Assembly (NCBI RefSeq): GCF_014873705.1
Contig: NZ_JADBDS010000002.1
Location: 806,001 to 870,000 of the forward strand
Direction: 5' to 3'
DNA: 64,000 nucleotides
From: Mycobacterium sp. OAS707
GTDB taxonomy: Bacteria > Actinomycetota > Actinomycetes > Mycobacteriales > Mycobacteriaceae
Notes under the pieces: model-generated
Database searches by the model: none
What the model saw: the letters and a program-made list of their open reading frames with translations, nothing else
What the model was told of the DNA's origin: nothing
Program-made: the position numbers and the translations under genes
In this document: positions 16,205-24,502 of the stretch, piece by piece
Layout of the letters: each line of letters begins with the position of its first letter
Position numbering within the stretch: position 1 is the stretch's first letter

Positions 16205-16251
16205 CCTCTGAAGTGGGGCGGGCGGGGCTCGAACCCGCGACCAACGGATTA
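16205..16251 (-). repeat. Right attachment site within the tRNA(CAT) gene
   Basis: 47 nt identical to 9669-9715. It runs from the third anticodon base of the tRNA through its 3' end and 9 nt beyond, so the inserted element restored a complete tRNA at this end. The crossover therefore lay in or 3' of the anticodon loop, as is common for tyrosine integrases. Confidence 0.85.
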
Positions 16252-16287
16252 TGAGTCCGCGGCTCTAACCGACTGAGCTACCGCCCC
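16214..16287 (-). tRNA. tRNA with CAT anticodon (elongator Met or Ile2)
   Basis: 74 nt, leftward. Acceptor GGGGCGG pairs fully with CCGCCCC; D-stem GCTC/GAGC; anticodon loop CTCATAA in a five-pair stem; T-arm GCGGG-TTCGAGC-CCCGC; discriminator A; no encoded CCA. CAT reads AUG (Met) or, with lysidine, AUA (Ile2). The GTTGGTC variable region resembles Ile2-type tRNAs, but sequence alone cannot settle this. It is the integration target of the island on its left. Confidence 0.93.
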
Positions 16288-16486
16288 TATTCACAGTTTC
16301 GCGGCAATCATGGTCGCATACGCCGAGAACGGCGGCGTACCCCGCCGAACATGTGAGCGAGGTGCGTCAAGACACCTGTCACGGAAATCAACGGGATGGT
16401 TAATTCGGACGCCAGTGGGGTAGCCCTGCGGGAGCGAAGCGACCCAAGACCCCGGTGCGCTTTGCCGGTCCAATAGGAGGCACCAC

Positions 16487-16723
16487 ATGCGCAATCCGTT
16501 TCCCGTTTTGGTAGGCGCGATACTGTTTGCTGTCGGTGCGATAGGAGCGACGATCTGGCTGTGGTTCAAACGCAGGCAGTTGGTGCTCGCGGCGGCTAAA
16601 GCGGCGCCGGAGAGAGCAACGGCAGCCGCTACTGATCAGGCATCAGCCGTGCCCAACGCCATACCTGATCAGGCATCGGCAGCAACCAACGCGGCACCAG
16701 AACTTCGACCTTCGGGGCGTTAA
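16487..16723 (+). CDS. Small single-pass membrane protein, unknown
   Basis: 78 aa, ATG behind a perfect AGGAGG with 6-nt spacing. One N-terminal membrane helix (PVLVGAILFAVGAIGATIWL) ends in WFKRRQ, which predicts the tail in the cytosol. The tail is Ala-rich with a repeated DQASA motif, low complexity. It lies 27 nt before the J-domain gene on the same strand, so the two were probably one operon. Function unknown. Confidence 0.65.
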   Translation: MRNPFPVLVGAILFAVGAIGATIWLWFKRRQLVLAAAKAAPERATAAATDQASAVPNAIPDQASAATNAAPELRPSGR

Positions 16724-16750
16724 GCCCTGACGCGAGAGGTGGATCCGCGG

Positions 16751-17109
16751 ATGGAAATCGATCCGTACGCCGTCCTGGGGGTGCGTGCAACGGCAACCGC
16801 GGACGAGATTCGACGTGCCTACCTCAGGCAAGTTCGGATTCATCATCCCGACGCCAGACCCGCAATCTGCAGGCAGAGCAGTTCGCCGATGAGCCACTTC
16901 GACGGGTCGTGGCGGCCTACGACCTGCTTCGCGACGCTGAGCGCCGGGCACGCTACGACCGCTCACAAGCAAGTGCCGACTCTGTCGCCCAGCACAGGAC
17001 ACGTGCTCCGCGTGTACCGGCGGAAACCACGAGTAGATCGAAGCTGACCGGTAGCCTCCGCATCCCGGGGCTTCACGTTCGATTCGGCGTCAAGCGGCTC
17101 TCGGACTGA
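16751..17109 (+). pseudogene. J-domain (DnaJ-like) gene broken by a frameshift
   Basis: From the ATG at 16751 the sequence reads as the first half of a J domain: EIDPYAVLGVRATATADEIR, then RRAYLRQVRIHHPDA with the diagnostic HPD. Around 16855 the frame ends its sense; the domain continues one base back as NLQAEQFADEPLRRVVAAYD, then LLRDAERRARYD, and stops at 17109. Together they make one J domain plus a basic tail of about 40 residues. A one-base deletion explains the break. Without the fix, no complete J domain is made, so an Hsp70 co-chaperone role is probably lost. A sequencing error is possible. Confidence 0.75.
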
Positions 17110-17120
17110 GTTCGCCGCAG

Positions 17121-17963
17121 TTAACCGACGACCGTCTGCCCGTCCGCGTCGACCCGGAACAGCTCGGTCCCCTCGGCCACCTGCGCCGCATCCGCTCCCA
17201 GCGCGACCATGATCTTGTTGCAGGCATTGCGCATGACGTCGAGCGTCAGCTCGAACGCCTCCTCCTCGGTGAAGTGCTCGCGCACCCCTGCTACCACCGA
17301 CCTCGAAATGCGCGACGGTGTCCATATCAGCGCGTCCACATACCGCAGCGCCGCCTTCTGCCGGGTCGACAGCTGCTCCGAGGTCTCGAAGTTCTCGATG
17401 TCGCCGTACAACGACTCCGATCCCCCGGCATCCAATGCATTGCCCTCGCGACGCGACTTGCACAGCCTGCAGTTGTGCTGCGCGGCGCCACGCAGCCGCA
17501 CCACCTCGGTCGTCACCGGATCCAGTGCCTGCAGCCGCGCCACCGCCGGCGCGAAGTCGTTCAGCAGCGCCCCGATCGGATCGGCGTCGTGGTCCCAATC
17601 CGGAATTCCCCCGTTGCCCGGCTTGCCCATGCCGAGCGCTTCGAGACCCGCCCACACCCGGGGGACGAAGTCCGCGATGAACGTCGCGACCGTGACTCGG
17701 AACGCGTCCTTGCCCAGCGTTGAAACAAACTGCGCGCGTTGGTGTTTGCCGATGCCCGCGACGTCGACGGTGAATTGTTCGGCGAACGCCACCACCACCG
17801 CTTCGCTGCCGGACTTACCATCAAGCAGGTCGACCTCCGACGGCAACGGAGGCAACGACAACGCCCTTCCACACGTCAGCCGGATCAGCGTGTCGAGCCG
17901 AGTATCACCCGATGACATCGCCACCAAGCCGGCCAGCCGCTCGGGAATCGCTTCGTCAGCCAC
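17121..17963 (-). CDS. Carboxymuconolactone decarboxylase (AhpD-like) family protein
   Basis: 280 aa, GTG start. The central part has the CMD-family signature: a helical core with the redox-type motif HNCRLCKSRREG (Cys-x2-Cys in CRLC) followed by LSTRQKAALRYVDALIWTPS and FTEEEAFELTLDVMRNACNK. AhpD relatives use this Cys pair and a nearby His/Glu relay in peroxide defence; others act on lactones. With CxxC kept, a disulphide-exchange role is likely, substrate unknown. It is 7 nt upstream of nothing else on its strand; the TldE gene ends just 8 nt before its start, so it may be the last gene of the tldD-tldE operon. Confidence 0.82.
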   Translation of the reverse strand: MADEAIPERLAGLVAMSSGDTRLDTLIRLTCGRALSLPPLPSEVDLLDGKSGSEAVVVAFAEQFTVDVAGIGKHQRAQFVSTLGKDAFRVTVATFIADFVPRVWAGLEALGMGKPGNGGIPDWDHDADPIGALLNDFAPAVARLQALDPVTTEVVRLRGAAQHNCRLCKSRREGNALDAGGSESLYGDIENFETSEQLSTRQKAALRYVDALIWTPSRISRSVVAGVREHFTEEEAFELTLDVMRNACNKIMVALGADAAQVAEGTELFRVDADGQTVVG

Positions 17964-17970
17964 GCATGGA

Positions 17971-19344
17971 TTATTGCGCCTGGCTCACCGAGGACATGTG
18001 AAAGTCAGGGATCCGCAGGGACGGCATCGCCGCCCGCGTCGCCCAATCGCCCCATTCGCGTGGCAGCGTCACTTCGCTGACGCCCGCCTCCGTGGCCCGG
18101 CGCAGCAGGTCCAACGGACTTTCGTTGAACCGGAAGTTGTTGACGGCCGCGGTCACCTCGCCGTCCTCGATCAGATACACGCCGTCGCGGGTCAGCCCCG
18201 TCAGCAGCAGCACCGTCGGGTCCACCGTGCGGATGTACCACAGCGTGGTCAGCAGCAATCCGCGCTCGGTGCCCGCGATCATGTCCGCCAGGCTCGCCGA
18301 CCCGCCCGTCATCAGCAGGTTGCTGGCGGGTGCCACCACCGGCGCGTCGTATTCAGCCGCCGCCGCCCGCGGGTAGGCCAACGCGTTGATCGTGCCGTCG
18401 CGGATCCAATCCACCCGGCCGATGTCCATGCCGTTGTCGAACACCGACATCCGCTCCGATGAGGCCGCCGTCGCGACGAACGGGGTGCATTCCAGCCGGG
18501 CAGCGGACGGATCCGAATACAACGTCAGCGGCAAATCGGTCAGCTTCTCCCCCACTCGCGTGCCGCCGCCTGGCGCCGACAACGCCGTGCGCCCTTCCTG
18601 CGCACCGAGGCCATCCATGGACCACGCCAGGTAGATCATCATGTCGGCCACCGTCGACGGCGGCATGATGGTCTCGTATCGCCCCGCGGGCAGTTCGACC
18701 GTTCGCTCGGCCCAACCGAGCTGCGTCGACAACTGATCAAGTAGCGACTCAACCTGCACATCAACATAATTCGGCGTGCTCACCCCAGCCCAGGCACTCG
18801 CACCGCCACGCTTGGCATTGATCTCCACCGAGCCCGTCGGTTGCGTGTATCGCCGTCGCAAACCGCCGGACGTTGCGACGAATGTCGTCTCCACGACGTG
18901 CCGGGCATACCCGTACAACCGATCCGTGCCCCGAAAGCCTTGCGCCAGCGGACCCGCGATGCCCGAGAACACCTGCGCACCCGTGCCAGGCACCGGCGCA
19001 TCCCAGTCACCCGGAGTATCGGTACCCGACAGCGCGGGTGCACTATCGCGGGCCTCCGGCGCGGACACGGCGGTCTGCTGTGAGGCCGCTACCAGGTCTG
19101 CGATCGCGGCTGGATCCACATCGCTGGAGCGCACCGAGCCGACCTGGGCCGTATCTCCTTTGCGCACAATCGAAATCACGGTGGTCGTCCGGCTGACAGA
19201 CTCCCCATTGGTGGTCATCGAGTTGCCTGCCCAGCGCAGCGCCGCGTCAGCGCGATCAGTGACCAGCACAATCGTCTCGTCGGCCTTACCCAGTCGCGCC
19301 GCCTTGGCCAGTGCAGTGTCGATGACCTGCTGCGCCCCGATCAT
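17971..19344 (-). CDS. pmbA: TldE/PmbA-type subunit of the TldD/TldE peptidase
   Basis: 457 aa, matching the length remembered for Rv2314c. The PmbA/TldD fold is shown by ALRWAGNSMTTNGESVSRT near the N-terminus and by the C-terminal half (SDPSAARLECTPFVATAASS; PASNLLMTGGSASLADMIAG; GLLLTTLWYIRTVDP). TldE subunits lack the zinc-binding HExxxH and partner with TldD to form a hetero-oligomeric metallopeptidase that degrades unfolded peptides and matures some modified peptides. Its ATG overlaps the tldD stop (ATGA), so the two subunits are made together. Confidence 0.9.
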   Translation of the reverse strand: MIGAQQVIDTALAKAARLGKADETIVLVTDRADAALRWAGNSMTTNGESVSRTTTVISIVRKGDTAQVGSVRSSDVDPAAIADLVAASQQTAVSAPEARDSAPALSGTDTPGDWDAPVPGTGAQVFSGIAGPLAQGFRGTDRLYGYARHVVETTFVATSGGLRRRYTQPTGSVEINAKRGGASAWAGVSTPNYVDVQVESLLDQLSTQLGWAERTVELPAGRYETIMPPSTVADMMIYLAWSMDGLGAQEGRTALSAPGGGTRVGEKLTDLPLTLYSDPSAARLECTPFVATAASSERMSVFDNGMDIGRVDWIRDGTINALAYPRAAAAEYDAPVVAPASNLLMTGGSASLADMIAGTERGLLLTTLWYIRTVDPTVLLLTGLTRDGVYLIEDGEVTAAVNNFRFNESPLDLLRRATEAGVSEVTLPREWGDWATRAAMPSLRIPDFHMSSVSQAQ

Positions 19345-20858
19345 CGGCCGCCCTCGGCAAGCGTGTTGAGCACGTTGATGCCCCGGAACAACGTCGATGG
19401 GCAGCCGTGGCTGACCGCCGCCACCTGACCCGGTTGCGCTTTACCGCAGTTGAACGCGCCGCCGAGCCGCCAGGTCGACGGTCCACCAACGGCTTCCATC
19501 GCGCCCCAGAAGTCCGTGGTGGTCGCCTGATACGCGACGTCGCGCAACTGGCCGTCGAGACGGCCGTCCCGAATCCGGAAGAACCGCTGTCCGGTGAACT
19601 GAAAGTTATACCGCTGCATGTCGATTGACCAACTCTTGTCGCCGACGATGTAAATGCCGTCCTCGACACGCGCGATCAGGTCATCGGTCGTCACGTCGTC
19701 GGCAGCCGGCTGCAACGACACGTTGGCCATCCGTTGGATCGGCACGTGGTGCGGCGAATCGGCATACGAACAGCCGTTGGACCGTGGCAGCCCCAGTCGC
19801 GGGGCGAACACCCGGTCGAGCTGGTAGCCGACAAAGATGCCGTCACGCACCAGATCCCAGCTCTGCGTCCGCACCCCCTCGTCGTCGAAACCGATTGTGG
19901 CCAGACCGTATTCGACCGTCCGGTCGGCGGTCACGTTCATCACCGGCGAGCCGTAGCGCATTGTGTCGAGCTTGTCCGGGGTGGCGAATGAGGTGCCCGC
20001 GTAGGCGGCTTCGTAGCCGATGGCCCTGTCGTATTCGGTGGCGTGCCCGATCGATTCGTGAATGGTCAGCCACAGGTTGGAGGGATCGATCACCAGGTCG
20101 GTCGGGCCGGCGGTCACCGACGGGGCCTTGGCCTTCTCGGCAAGCAGCGACGGCAGCTGCGCCAGCTCGTCGGTCCAGTTCCAGATTTCGTCGCCGGCCA
20201 CGTACTCCCAGCCGCGGGCTGTCGGCGGCGCGAGCGTGCGCATCGACTCGAACGTGCCCGCTGCCGCGTCTACCGTGATCGCATCCAGTGTCGGCTGCAC
20301 GCGGACCCGCTGCTGGGTGGTCGACGAGCCGAATGTGTCGGCGTAGAACGTCTGCTCCTTGGCCGCATAGAGCACCGCCGACACGTGGTCGACGCCTTCG
20401 GCGGCCAGCAGCCGACCCGAGTACTCACCCAGCACCGCGATCTTGTCGGCGACGCCGACGGCAAACGGGTCGACCAGATAGTCCGAAACCCAGGTGACGT
20501 CGGAGTAGACCGGCTCGGCGGCCAGCTCGATCGTCTCTGCGTTCAGCGGCGCGAGCGTCGTCGCCACCTGTACAGCGCGCCGCGCGGTCTCGGCTGCGAC
20601 GTCAGCATCCAGCTCGGCGTGCGAGGCGAAGCCCCACGTGCCATTGACGATGACCCGGACGGCAAGGCCGATCTCGTGGTTGACCACCGCGGTTTCGAGT
20701 TCGGCGTCGCGCAGCTGCACGATCTCGGTGGTGATGGCGTGAATGCGCAGGTCGGCGTAGCTCGCGCCGGCAGCCATCGCAGCGGACAACGCGGCGTCGG
20801 CAAGCTGATGCCTCGGCAACGCGAGGAACTCGGCATCGACACGGCGCGCTGCTGTCAC
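19341..20858 (-). CDS. tldD: TldD metallopeptidase, catalytic subunit
   Basis: 505 aa from the GTG at 20858, the length I recall for Rv2315c; an ATG at 20882 would add 8 residues and run across a 17-bp palindrome. The zinc-peptidase motif HESIGHATEYDRA (HExxxH) is present near residue 265, followed by the family segments GTSFATPDKL, TIGFDDEGVRTQSWDLVRDG and NGCSYADSPHHVPIQRMANV. It cleaves unfolded or peptide substrates inside the TldD/TldE complex in the cytosol. It diverges from uspA across only 45 bp. Confidence 0.92.
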   Translation of the reverse strand: MTAARRVDAEFLALPRHQLADAALSAAMAAGASYADLRIHAITTEIVQLRDAELETAVVNHEIGLAVRVIVNGTWGFASHAELDADVAAETARRAVQVATTLAPLNAETIELAAEPVYSDVTWVSDYLVDPFAVGVADKIAVLGEYSGRLLAAEGVDHVSAVLYAAKEQTFYADTFGSSTTQQRVRVQPTLDAITVDAAAGTFESMRTLAPPTARGWEYVAGDEIWNWTDELAQLPSLLAEKAKAPSVTAGPTDLVIDPSNLWLTIHESIGHATEYDRAIGYEAAYAGTSFATPDKLDTMRYGSPVMNVTADRTVEYGLATIGFDDEGVRTQSWDLVRDGIFVGYQLDRVFAPRLGLPRSNGCSYADSPHHVPIQRMANVSLQPAADDVTTDDLIARVEDGIYIVGDKSWSIDMQRYNFQFTGQRFFRIRDGRLDGQLRDVAYQATTTDFWGAMEAVGGPSTWRLGGAFNCGKAQPGQVAAVSHGCPSTLFRGINVLNTLAEGGR

Positions 20859-20875
20859 GCCACTACCGTAGTGGC
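20859..20875. promoter_or_regulatory. Perfect 17-bp palindrome between tldD and uspA
   Basis: GCCACTACCGTAGTGGC is an 8+1+8 perfect palindrome. It fills the short space directly upstream of the tldD GTG and 28 nt before the uspA GTG, so a dimeric regulator bound here could control both directions. No regulator gene lies beside it. Confidence 0.55.
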
Positions 20876-20903
20876 AGGCCACAGGTGGCGCTTTAATGGC
20901 TCG

Positions 20904-21776
20904 GTGGCAGCCAACCGTGTCCGGTCGACGGCGTTGGGCTACGCGCTACTTGCCCCCAGCCTGTTCGGCGTGGTGACGTTCTTGCTGTTGCCGATGCTGG
21001 TGGTGGTGTGGCTGAGCCTGCACCGCTGGGATCTCCTCGGCCCGATTCGCTATGTCGGACTGGACAATTGGGAGTCGGTGCTGACCGATTCGTCGTTTTC
21101 GACCTCGCTGCTCGTGACGCTGGCGTTCATCGCGATTGTGGTGCCGGGACAGACGGTGCTCGGCCTCATCGCCGCGGCCATGCTGGCGCGCGGGCTGCCC
21201 GGCTCGGGGTTCTTCCGCACGTTGTACGTGCTGCCGTGGATCTGCGCACCGCTGGCCATCGCCGTGCTGTGGCGGTGGATCCTGGCGCCAACCGACGGTG
21301 CGGTCAGCACACTGCTCGGCCACCAGATCGAATGGCTGACCGATCCGGGTCTCGCGCTGCCCGTCGTGTCCGCCGTGGTGATCTGGACCAATGTCGGCTA
21401 CGTGACGCTGTTCTTCCTGGCCGGCATACTCAACATCCCCGACGACATCCACAACGCGGCCCGCACCGACGGCGCGACCGCGTGGCAGCGGTTCCGCCGC
21501 ATCACGCTGCCGATGCTGCGGCCGACGTTGTTCTTCGTCACGGTCACCGGGATCATCAGCGCGGCCCAGGTCTTCGACACGGTGTACGCGTTGACGCGCG
21601 GCGGTCCGCAAGGCCGCACCGATCTGGTGGCCCACCGCATCTACGCCGAGGCGTTCGGCGCGGCGGCGGTCGGACGCGCAGCGGTGATGGCAGTGGTGCT
21701 GTTCGTGCTGCTGGTCGGTGTGACGATCGCCCAGCACCTCTACTTCCGGCGACGGATCACCTATGACCTCACCTAG
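20904..21776 (+). CDS. uspA: Sugar ABC importer permease UspA
   Basis: 290 aa from the GTG at 20904, equal to my memory of Rv2316. Six membrane helices of the MalF/UgpA type. The EAA loop that docks the ATPase is visible as NAARTDGATAWQRFRRITLP near residue 190. In M. tuberculosis UspABC imports amino-sugar or aminoglycan-derived compounds; it has no ATPase gene of its own here, so a shared multi-sugar ATPase is likely. It overlaps uspB by 14 nt. A longer open frame reaching back to 20043 is antisense to tldD and not coding. Confidence 0.93.
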   Translation: MAANRVRSTALGYALLAPSLFGVVTFLLLPMLVVVWLSLHRWDLLGPIRYVGLDNWESVLTDSSFSTSLLVTLAFIAIVVPGQTVLGLIAAAMLARGLPGSGFFRTLYVLPWICAPLAIAVLWRWILAPTDGAVSTLLGHQIEWLTDPGLALPVVSAVVIWTNVGYVTLFFLAGILNIPDDIHNAARTDGATAWQRFRRITLPMLRPTLFFVTVTGIISAAQVFDTVYALTRGGPQGRTDLVAHRIYAEAFGAAAVGRAAVMAVVLFVLLVGVTIAQHLYFRRRITYDLT

Positions 21777-22590
21777 CCGGACGATCTCGGCCGCCGTCAT
21801 CTACGCCGGGTTGGCGGTGGGGGCGGTGATCACGTTGGCGCCGTTCGCATTGGGGCTGCTGACGTCGGTCACCTCGGCGCGACAATTCAACACCGGTTCA
21901 CCGCTGTCGCGGCCGAACCCGCCGACCCTGGAGAACTACACCGGACTCGCCGACGCGGGATTCGGGCGAGCGCTCCTGGTTACCGCATTGATGACCGCCG
22001 TCATTCTGTTGGGGCAGATGACTTTCTCGGTGCTGGCGGCGTATGCCTTTGCACGACTGGAGTTTCCGGGCCGCGACGCGCTGTTTTGGGTATATATCGC
22101 GACGCTGATGGTGCCGGCCACCGTGACCGTTGTCCCGTTGTATCTGATGATGGCCGAAGCCGGCCTGCGGAACACGTTCTGGGCGTTGGTGTTGCCGTTC
22201 ATGTTCGGCTCGCCGTACGCCATCTTCCTGTTGCGCGAGTACTTCCGCACGATCCCCGCCGAGCTGATCAACGCTGCCCGCATCGACGGGGCCAACACGC
22301 TGGACGTCATCGTGCATGTGGTGGTGCCGGCCAGTCGGCCGATCCTGGTGACGCTCGCACTGATCACGTGCGTCAGTCAATGGAACAACTTCATGTGGCC
22401 GCTGGTCATCACCAGCGGAAGCAAGTGGCAGGTGTTGACGGTGGCTACGGCGGGCCTGCAGTCCCGCTATAACGCGCAGTGGACGTTGGTGATGGCGGCG
22501 ACGACGGTGGCGGTCGTGCCGCTGATCGTGTTGTTCGTCGCGCTGGGCCGTCACATCGTCCGCTCGATCGTGGTGACCGGACTGAAATGA
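21763..22590 (+). CDS. uspB: Sugar ABC importer permease UspB
   Basis: 275 aa, MalG/UgpE type with six helices. EAA loop: NAARIDGANTLDVIVHVVVP near residue 180. Pairs with UspA to form the translocation pore in the cytoplasmic membrane. Its start overlaps the end of uspA by 14 nt and its stop overlaps the uspC start (ATGA), so all three are translated as one unit. Confidence 0.93.
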   Translation: MTSPSRTISAAVIYAGLAVGAVITLAPFALGLLTSVTSARQFNTGSPLSRPNPPTLENYTGLADAGFGRALLVTALMTAVILLGQMTFSVLAAYAFARLEFPGRDALFWVYIATLMVPATVTVVPLYLMMAEAGLRNTFWALVLPFMFGSPYAIFLLREYFRTIPAELINAARIDGANTLDVIVHVVVPASRPILVTLALITCVSQWNNFMWPLVITSGSKWQVLTVATAGLQSRYNAQWTLVMAATTVAVVPLIVLFVALGRHIVRSIVVTGLK

Positions 22591-23906
22591 CCGCCCGGCC
22601 ACGCACTTCCACACTTGTGCTCGCCGGCGTGGCTGCAACGATGGCCCTCCTGCTCGTCGCGGCGATGCTGCTGGGGCGGTCCGACGACCGGGGCGCACGG
22701 ACCGTTGTGACGGTGCGGTTGTGGGATGAGCAGGTCGCCGCTGCGTATCGGGATTCGTTCGCCGAGTTCACGCGCGAGCATCCCGACATCGAGGTGCGGG
22801 TCAACGTCGTCGCCTACTCGAGCTACTTCGACACCCTGCGCACCGATGTCGCCGGCGGCGGCGCCGACGACATCTTGTGGTTGTCCAACGCCTATCTCGC
22901 GGCATACGCAGACAGCGGCAGGCTGATGCGGATCGACCGTTCACCCGCATGGGAACCATCGGTGGTCGACCAGTTCACCCGCAACGGTGTGCTGTGGGCG
23001 GTGCCGCAGTTGACCGACGCGGGTATCGCGCTGTACTTCAACGCCGACCTGCTGGACGCCGCAGGTGTGGACCTACACGAGCTGTTGACACTGCACTGGT
23101 CGCCCGACGGCGACGACACGCTGCGGCCGCTGCTGGCCCGGCTGACGTTCGACGCCGACGGGCACGCCGCGGGCACACCGGGTTTCGATGCCACGCGGAT
23201 ACGTCAGTGGGGCTACAACGCCGCCAACGACCTCCAGGGCATCTACCTCAACTACATCGGGTCGGCCGGTGGTGTGTTCTCGATCGGCGACCGGTTCGCG
23301 TTCGACAACCCGCAAGCTGCCGAGGCGTTCGAATACCTGGTGCGGCTGATCAACACCGATCATGTCGCCCCGCCCGCGTCGGACACCAACGACAACGGCG
23401 ACTTCTCCCGCAATCAGTTCCTGCAGGGGCGGATGGCGTTGTTCCAGTCGGGCACCTACAACCTCGCGGCGATCGCGAACCAGGCGCCGTTTCGGTGGGG
23501 GGTGGCTATGATGCCGTCGGGGCCGACGGGTCGCGTCAGCGTCACCAACGGCATTGCCGCCGCGGGCAATTCAGCCACCAAGCACCCCGATGCGGTGCGC
23601 GAGGTCCTCGCATGGATGGGCAGTCGGCGCGGCAACGAATATCTCGGGGCGAAGGGCTCAGCGATTCCAGCAGTGCTTTCTGCGCAGCCGGTTTACCACA
23701 AGTATTGGGCGTCACGCGGTGTCGACGTGGCCCCGTTCTTCAAGGTGCTCAACGGTCCTCGCATCCCTGCGCCAGGCGGCGCCGGATTCGCCGCCGGATT
23801 CGATGCGCTTAAACCGTACTTCGACGAGATGTTCCTCGGCCGCGCGGAGGTCTCGGCCAGCCTGTCCGCGGCACAACGAGCGGCCAACGCGGCAGCTGAT
23901 CGCTGA
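22587..23906 (+). CDS. uspC: Extracytoplasmic sugar-binding protein UspC
   Basis: 439 aa from the ATG at 22587. An N-terminal hydrophobic helix (TLVLAGVAATMALLLVAAML) without a lipobox Cys suggests an uncleaved anchor or a non-lipoprotein signal peptide. The rest is a type-1 solute-binding fold: VTVRLWDEQVAAAYRDSFAE, ADDILWLSNAYLAAYADSG, QFLQGRMALFQSGTYNLAAI and VTNGIAAAGNSATKHPDAV. It delivers the ligand to UspA/UspB on the outer face of the membrane. The ligand in M. tuberculosis is thought to be amino sugars such as chitobiose-like compounds. About the same length as Rv2318 (440). Confidence 0.93.
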   Translation: MTARPRTSTLVLAGVAATMALLLVAAMLLGRSDDRGARTVVTVRLWDEQVAAAYRDSFAEFTREHPDIEVRVNVVAYSSYFDTLRTDVAGGGADDILWLSNAYLAAYADSGRLMRIDRSPAWEPSVVDQFTRNGVLWAVPQLTDAGIALYFNADLLDAAGVDLHELLTLHWSPDGDDTLRPLLARLTFDADGHAAGTPGFDATRIRQWGYNAANDLQGIYLNYIGSAGGVFSIGDRFAFDNPQAAEAFEYLVRLINTDHVAPPASDTNDNGDFSRNQFLQGRMALFQSGTYNLAAIANQAPFRWGVAMMPSGPTGRVSVTNGIAAAGNSATKHPDAVREVLAWMGSRRGNEYLGAKGSAIPAVLSAQPVYHKYWASRGVDVAPFFKVLNGPRIPAPGGAGFAAGFDALKPYFDEMFLGRAEVSASLSAAQRAANAAADR

Positions 23907-23943
23907 GTGAGGTGCCCTGAGCAGGGCATACCGCGCCCGTCGA

Positions 23944-24387
23944 TCAGTTCGCGCAAACGGGCACCAGTGGATTCATACAAGGATTCGTCGGCGGTGCTTG
24001 TGTGGTGGCAGGCGACGGCATCGGCGTTGGTACCGGTGTCGATGTCGGGGACTGCGTAAAGGTCTCGGTTCCGATGCCGGACGGATCATGAGTTCGTAAG
24101 GGAGACGGAGTGAGTGTTTCCGAACCGATGTCTGACAAATCGTGCTGCGACCCCGGCGGGCCGGGATCAGGCGGTGGCGCCACGCACTTACCGAGACCGC
24201 CGTTGTCCTGGAGAACGCCGTCAATGACATCGCAGCATCTGGTTTGATCGCTCGCCGCGCCCTTCGCACACGCTTTGAGGTCCCATACGTCTTCGACGCG
24301 TGGAGCCGACGTGATCACAACGATTACCAACGCCGCTGCGATCGCGCTCAAGGACAGGGCTGCCATCGCAATTTGTATGTGCCTCAT
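23944..24387 (-). CDS. Small exported Cys/Pro-rich protein, unknown
   Basis: 147 aa, ATG behind AAGGAGGGAC. An N-terminal hydrophobic segment (IAMAALSLSAIAAALVIVVI) is a signal peptide or anchor. The outside part has a Cys cluster (ACAKG ... TRCCDVIDG ... LGKC) followed by a Pro/Thr/Ser-rich stalk with two near-identical units (SDIGSETLTPSP and SGIGTETFTQSP) and a C-terminal pair of cysteines. It converges on uspC. Family not recognised; a wall-associated protein is likely. Confidence 0.72.
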   Translation of the reverse strand: MRHIQIAMAALSLSAIAAALVIVVITSAPRVEDVWDLKACAKGAASDQTRCCDVIDGVLQDNGGLGKCVAPPPDPGPPGSQHDLSDIGSETLTPSPLRTHDPSGIGTETFTQSPTSTPVPTPMPSPATTQAPPTNPCMNPLVPVCAN

Positions 24388-24502
24388 GTCCCTCCTTGAC
24401 TTGGCACAGAGTGTGCTTGCCCCCGATTCGGCCGACTATAGGCCTGTGGCAACTGCGCCGCGGGAACTCGACAGCAAAAGTGCAGTCCTGATCGGCGCGG
24501 GG

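Larger units (their letters stand above)
9669..16251. mobile_element. tRNA-integrated genomic island, integrase not present
   Basis: A 6.5-kb segment is bounded by perfect 47-bp direct repeats (9669-9715 and 16205-16251). The right copy is the 3' half of an intact tRNA gene, from the anticodon to 9 nt past the end; the left copy is an orphan fragment. This is the classical scar of site-specific integration at a tRNA gene. Inside are five genes and small ORFs, several with lower GC and more A/T-ending codons than the flanks (notably 10.1-13 kb). No tyrosine or serine recombinase, excisionase or replication gene is seen, so the island is probably immobile or depends on a helper element. Confidence 0.8.

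Noticed and set aside
20043..20903. Long rightward open frame upstream of and fused to uspA
   Set aside because: It is antisense to tldD; the uspA protein proper starts at the GTG at 20904 and gives the expected 290 residues. The upstream part is Arg/Gly/His-rich shadow sequence.
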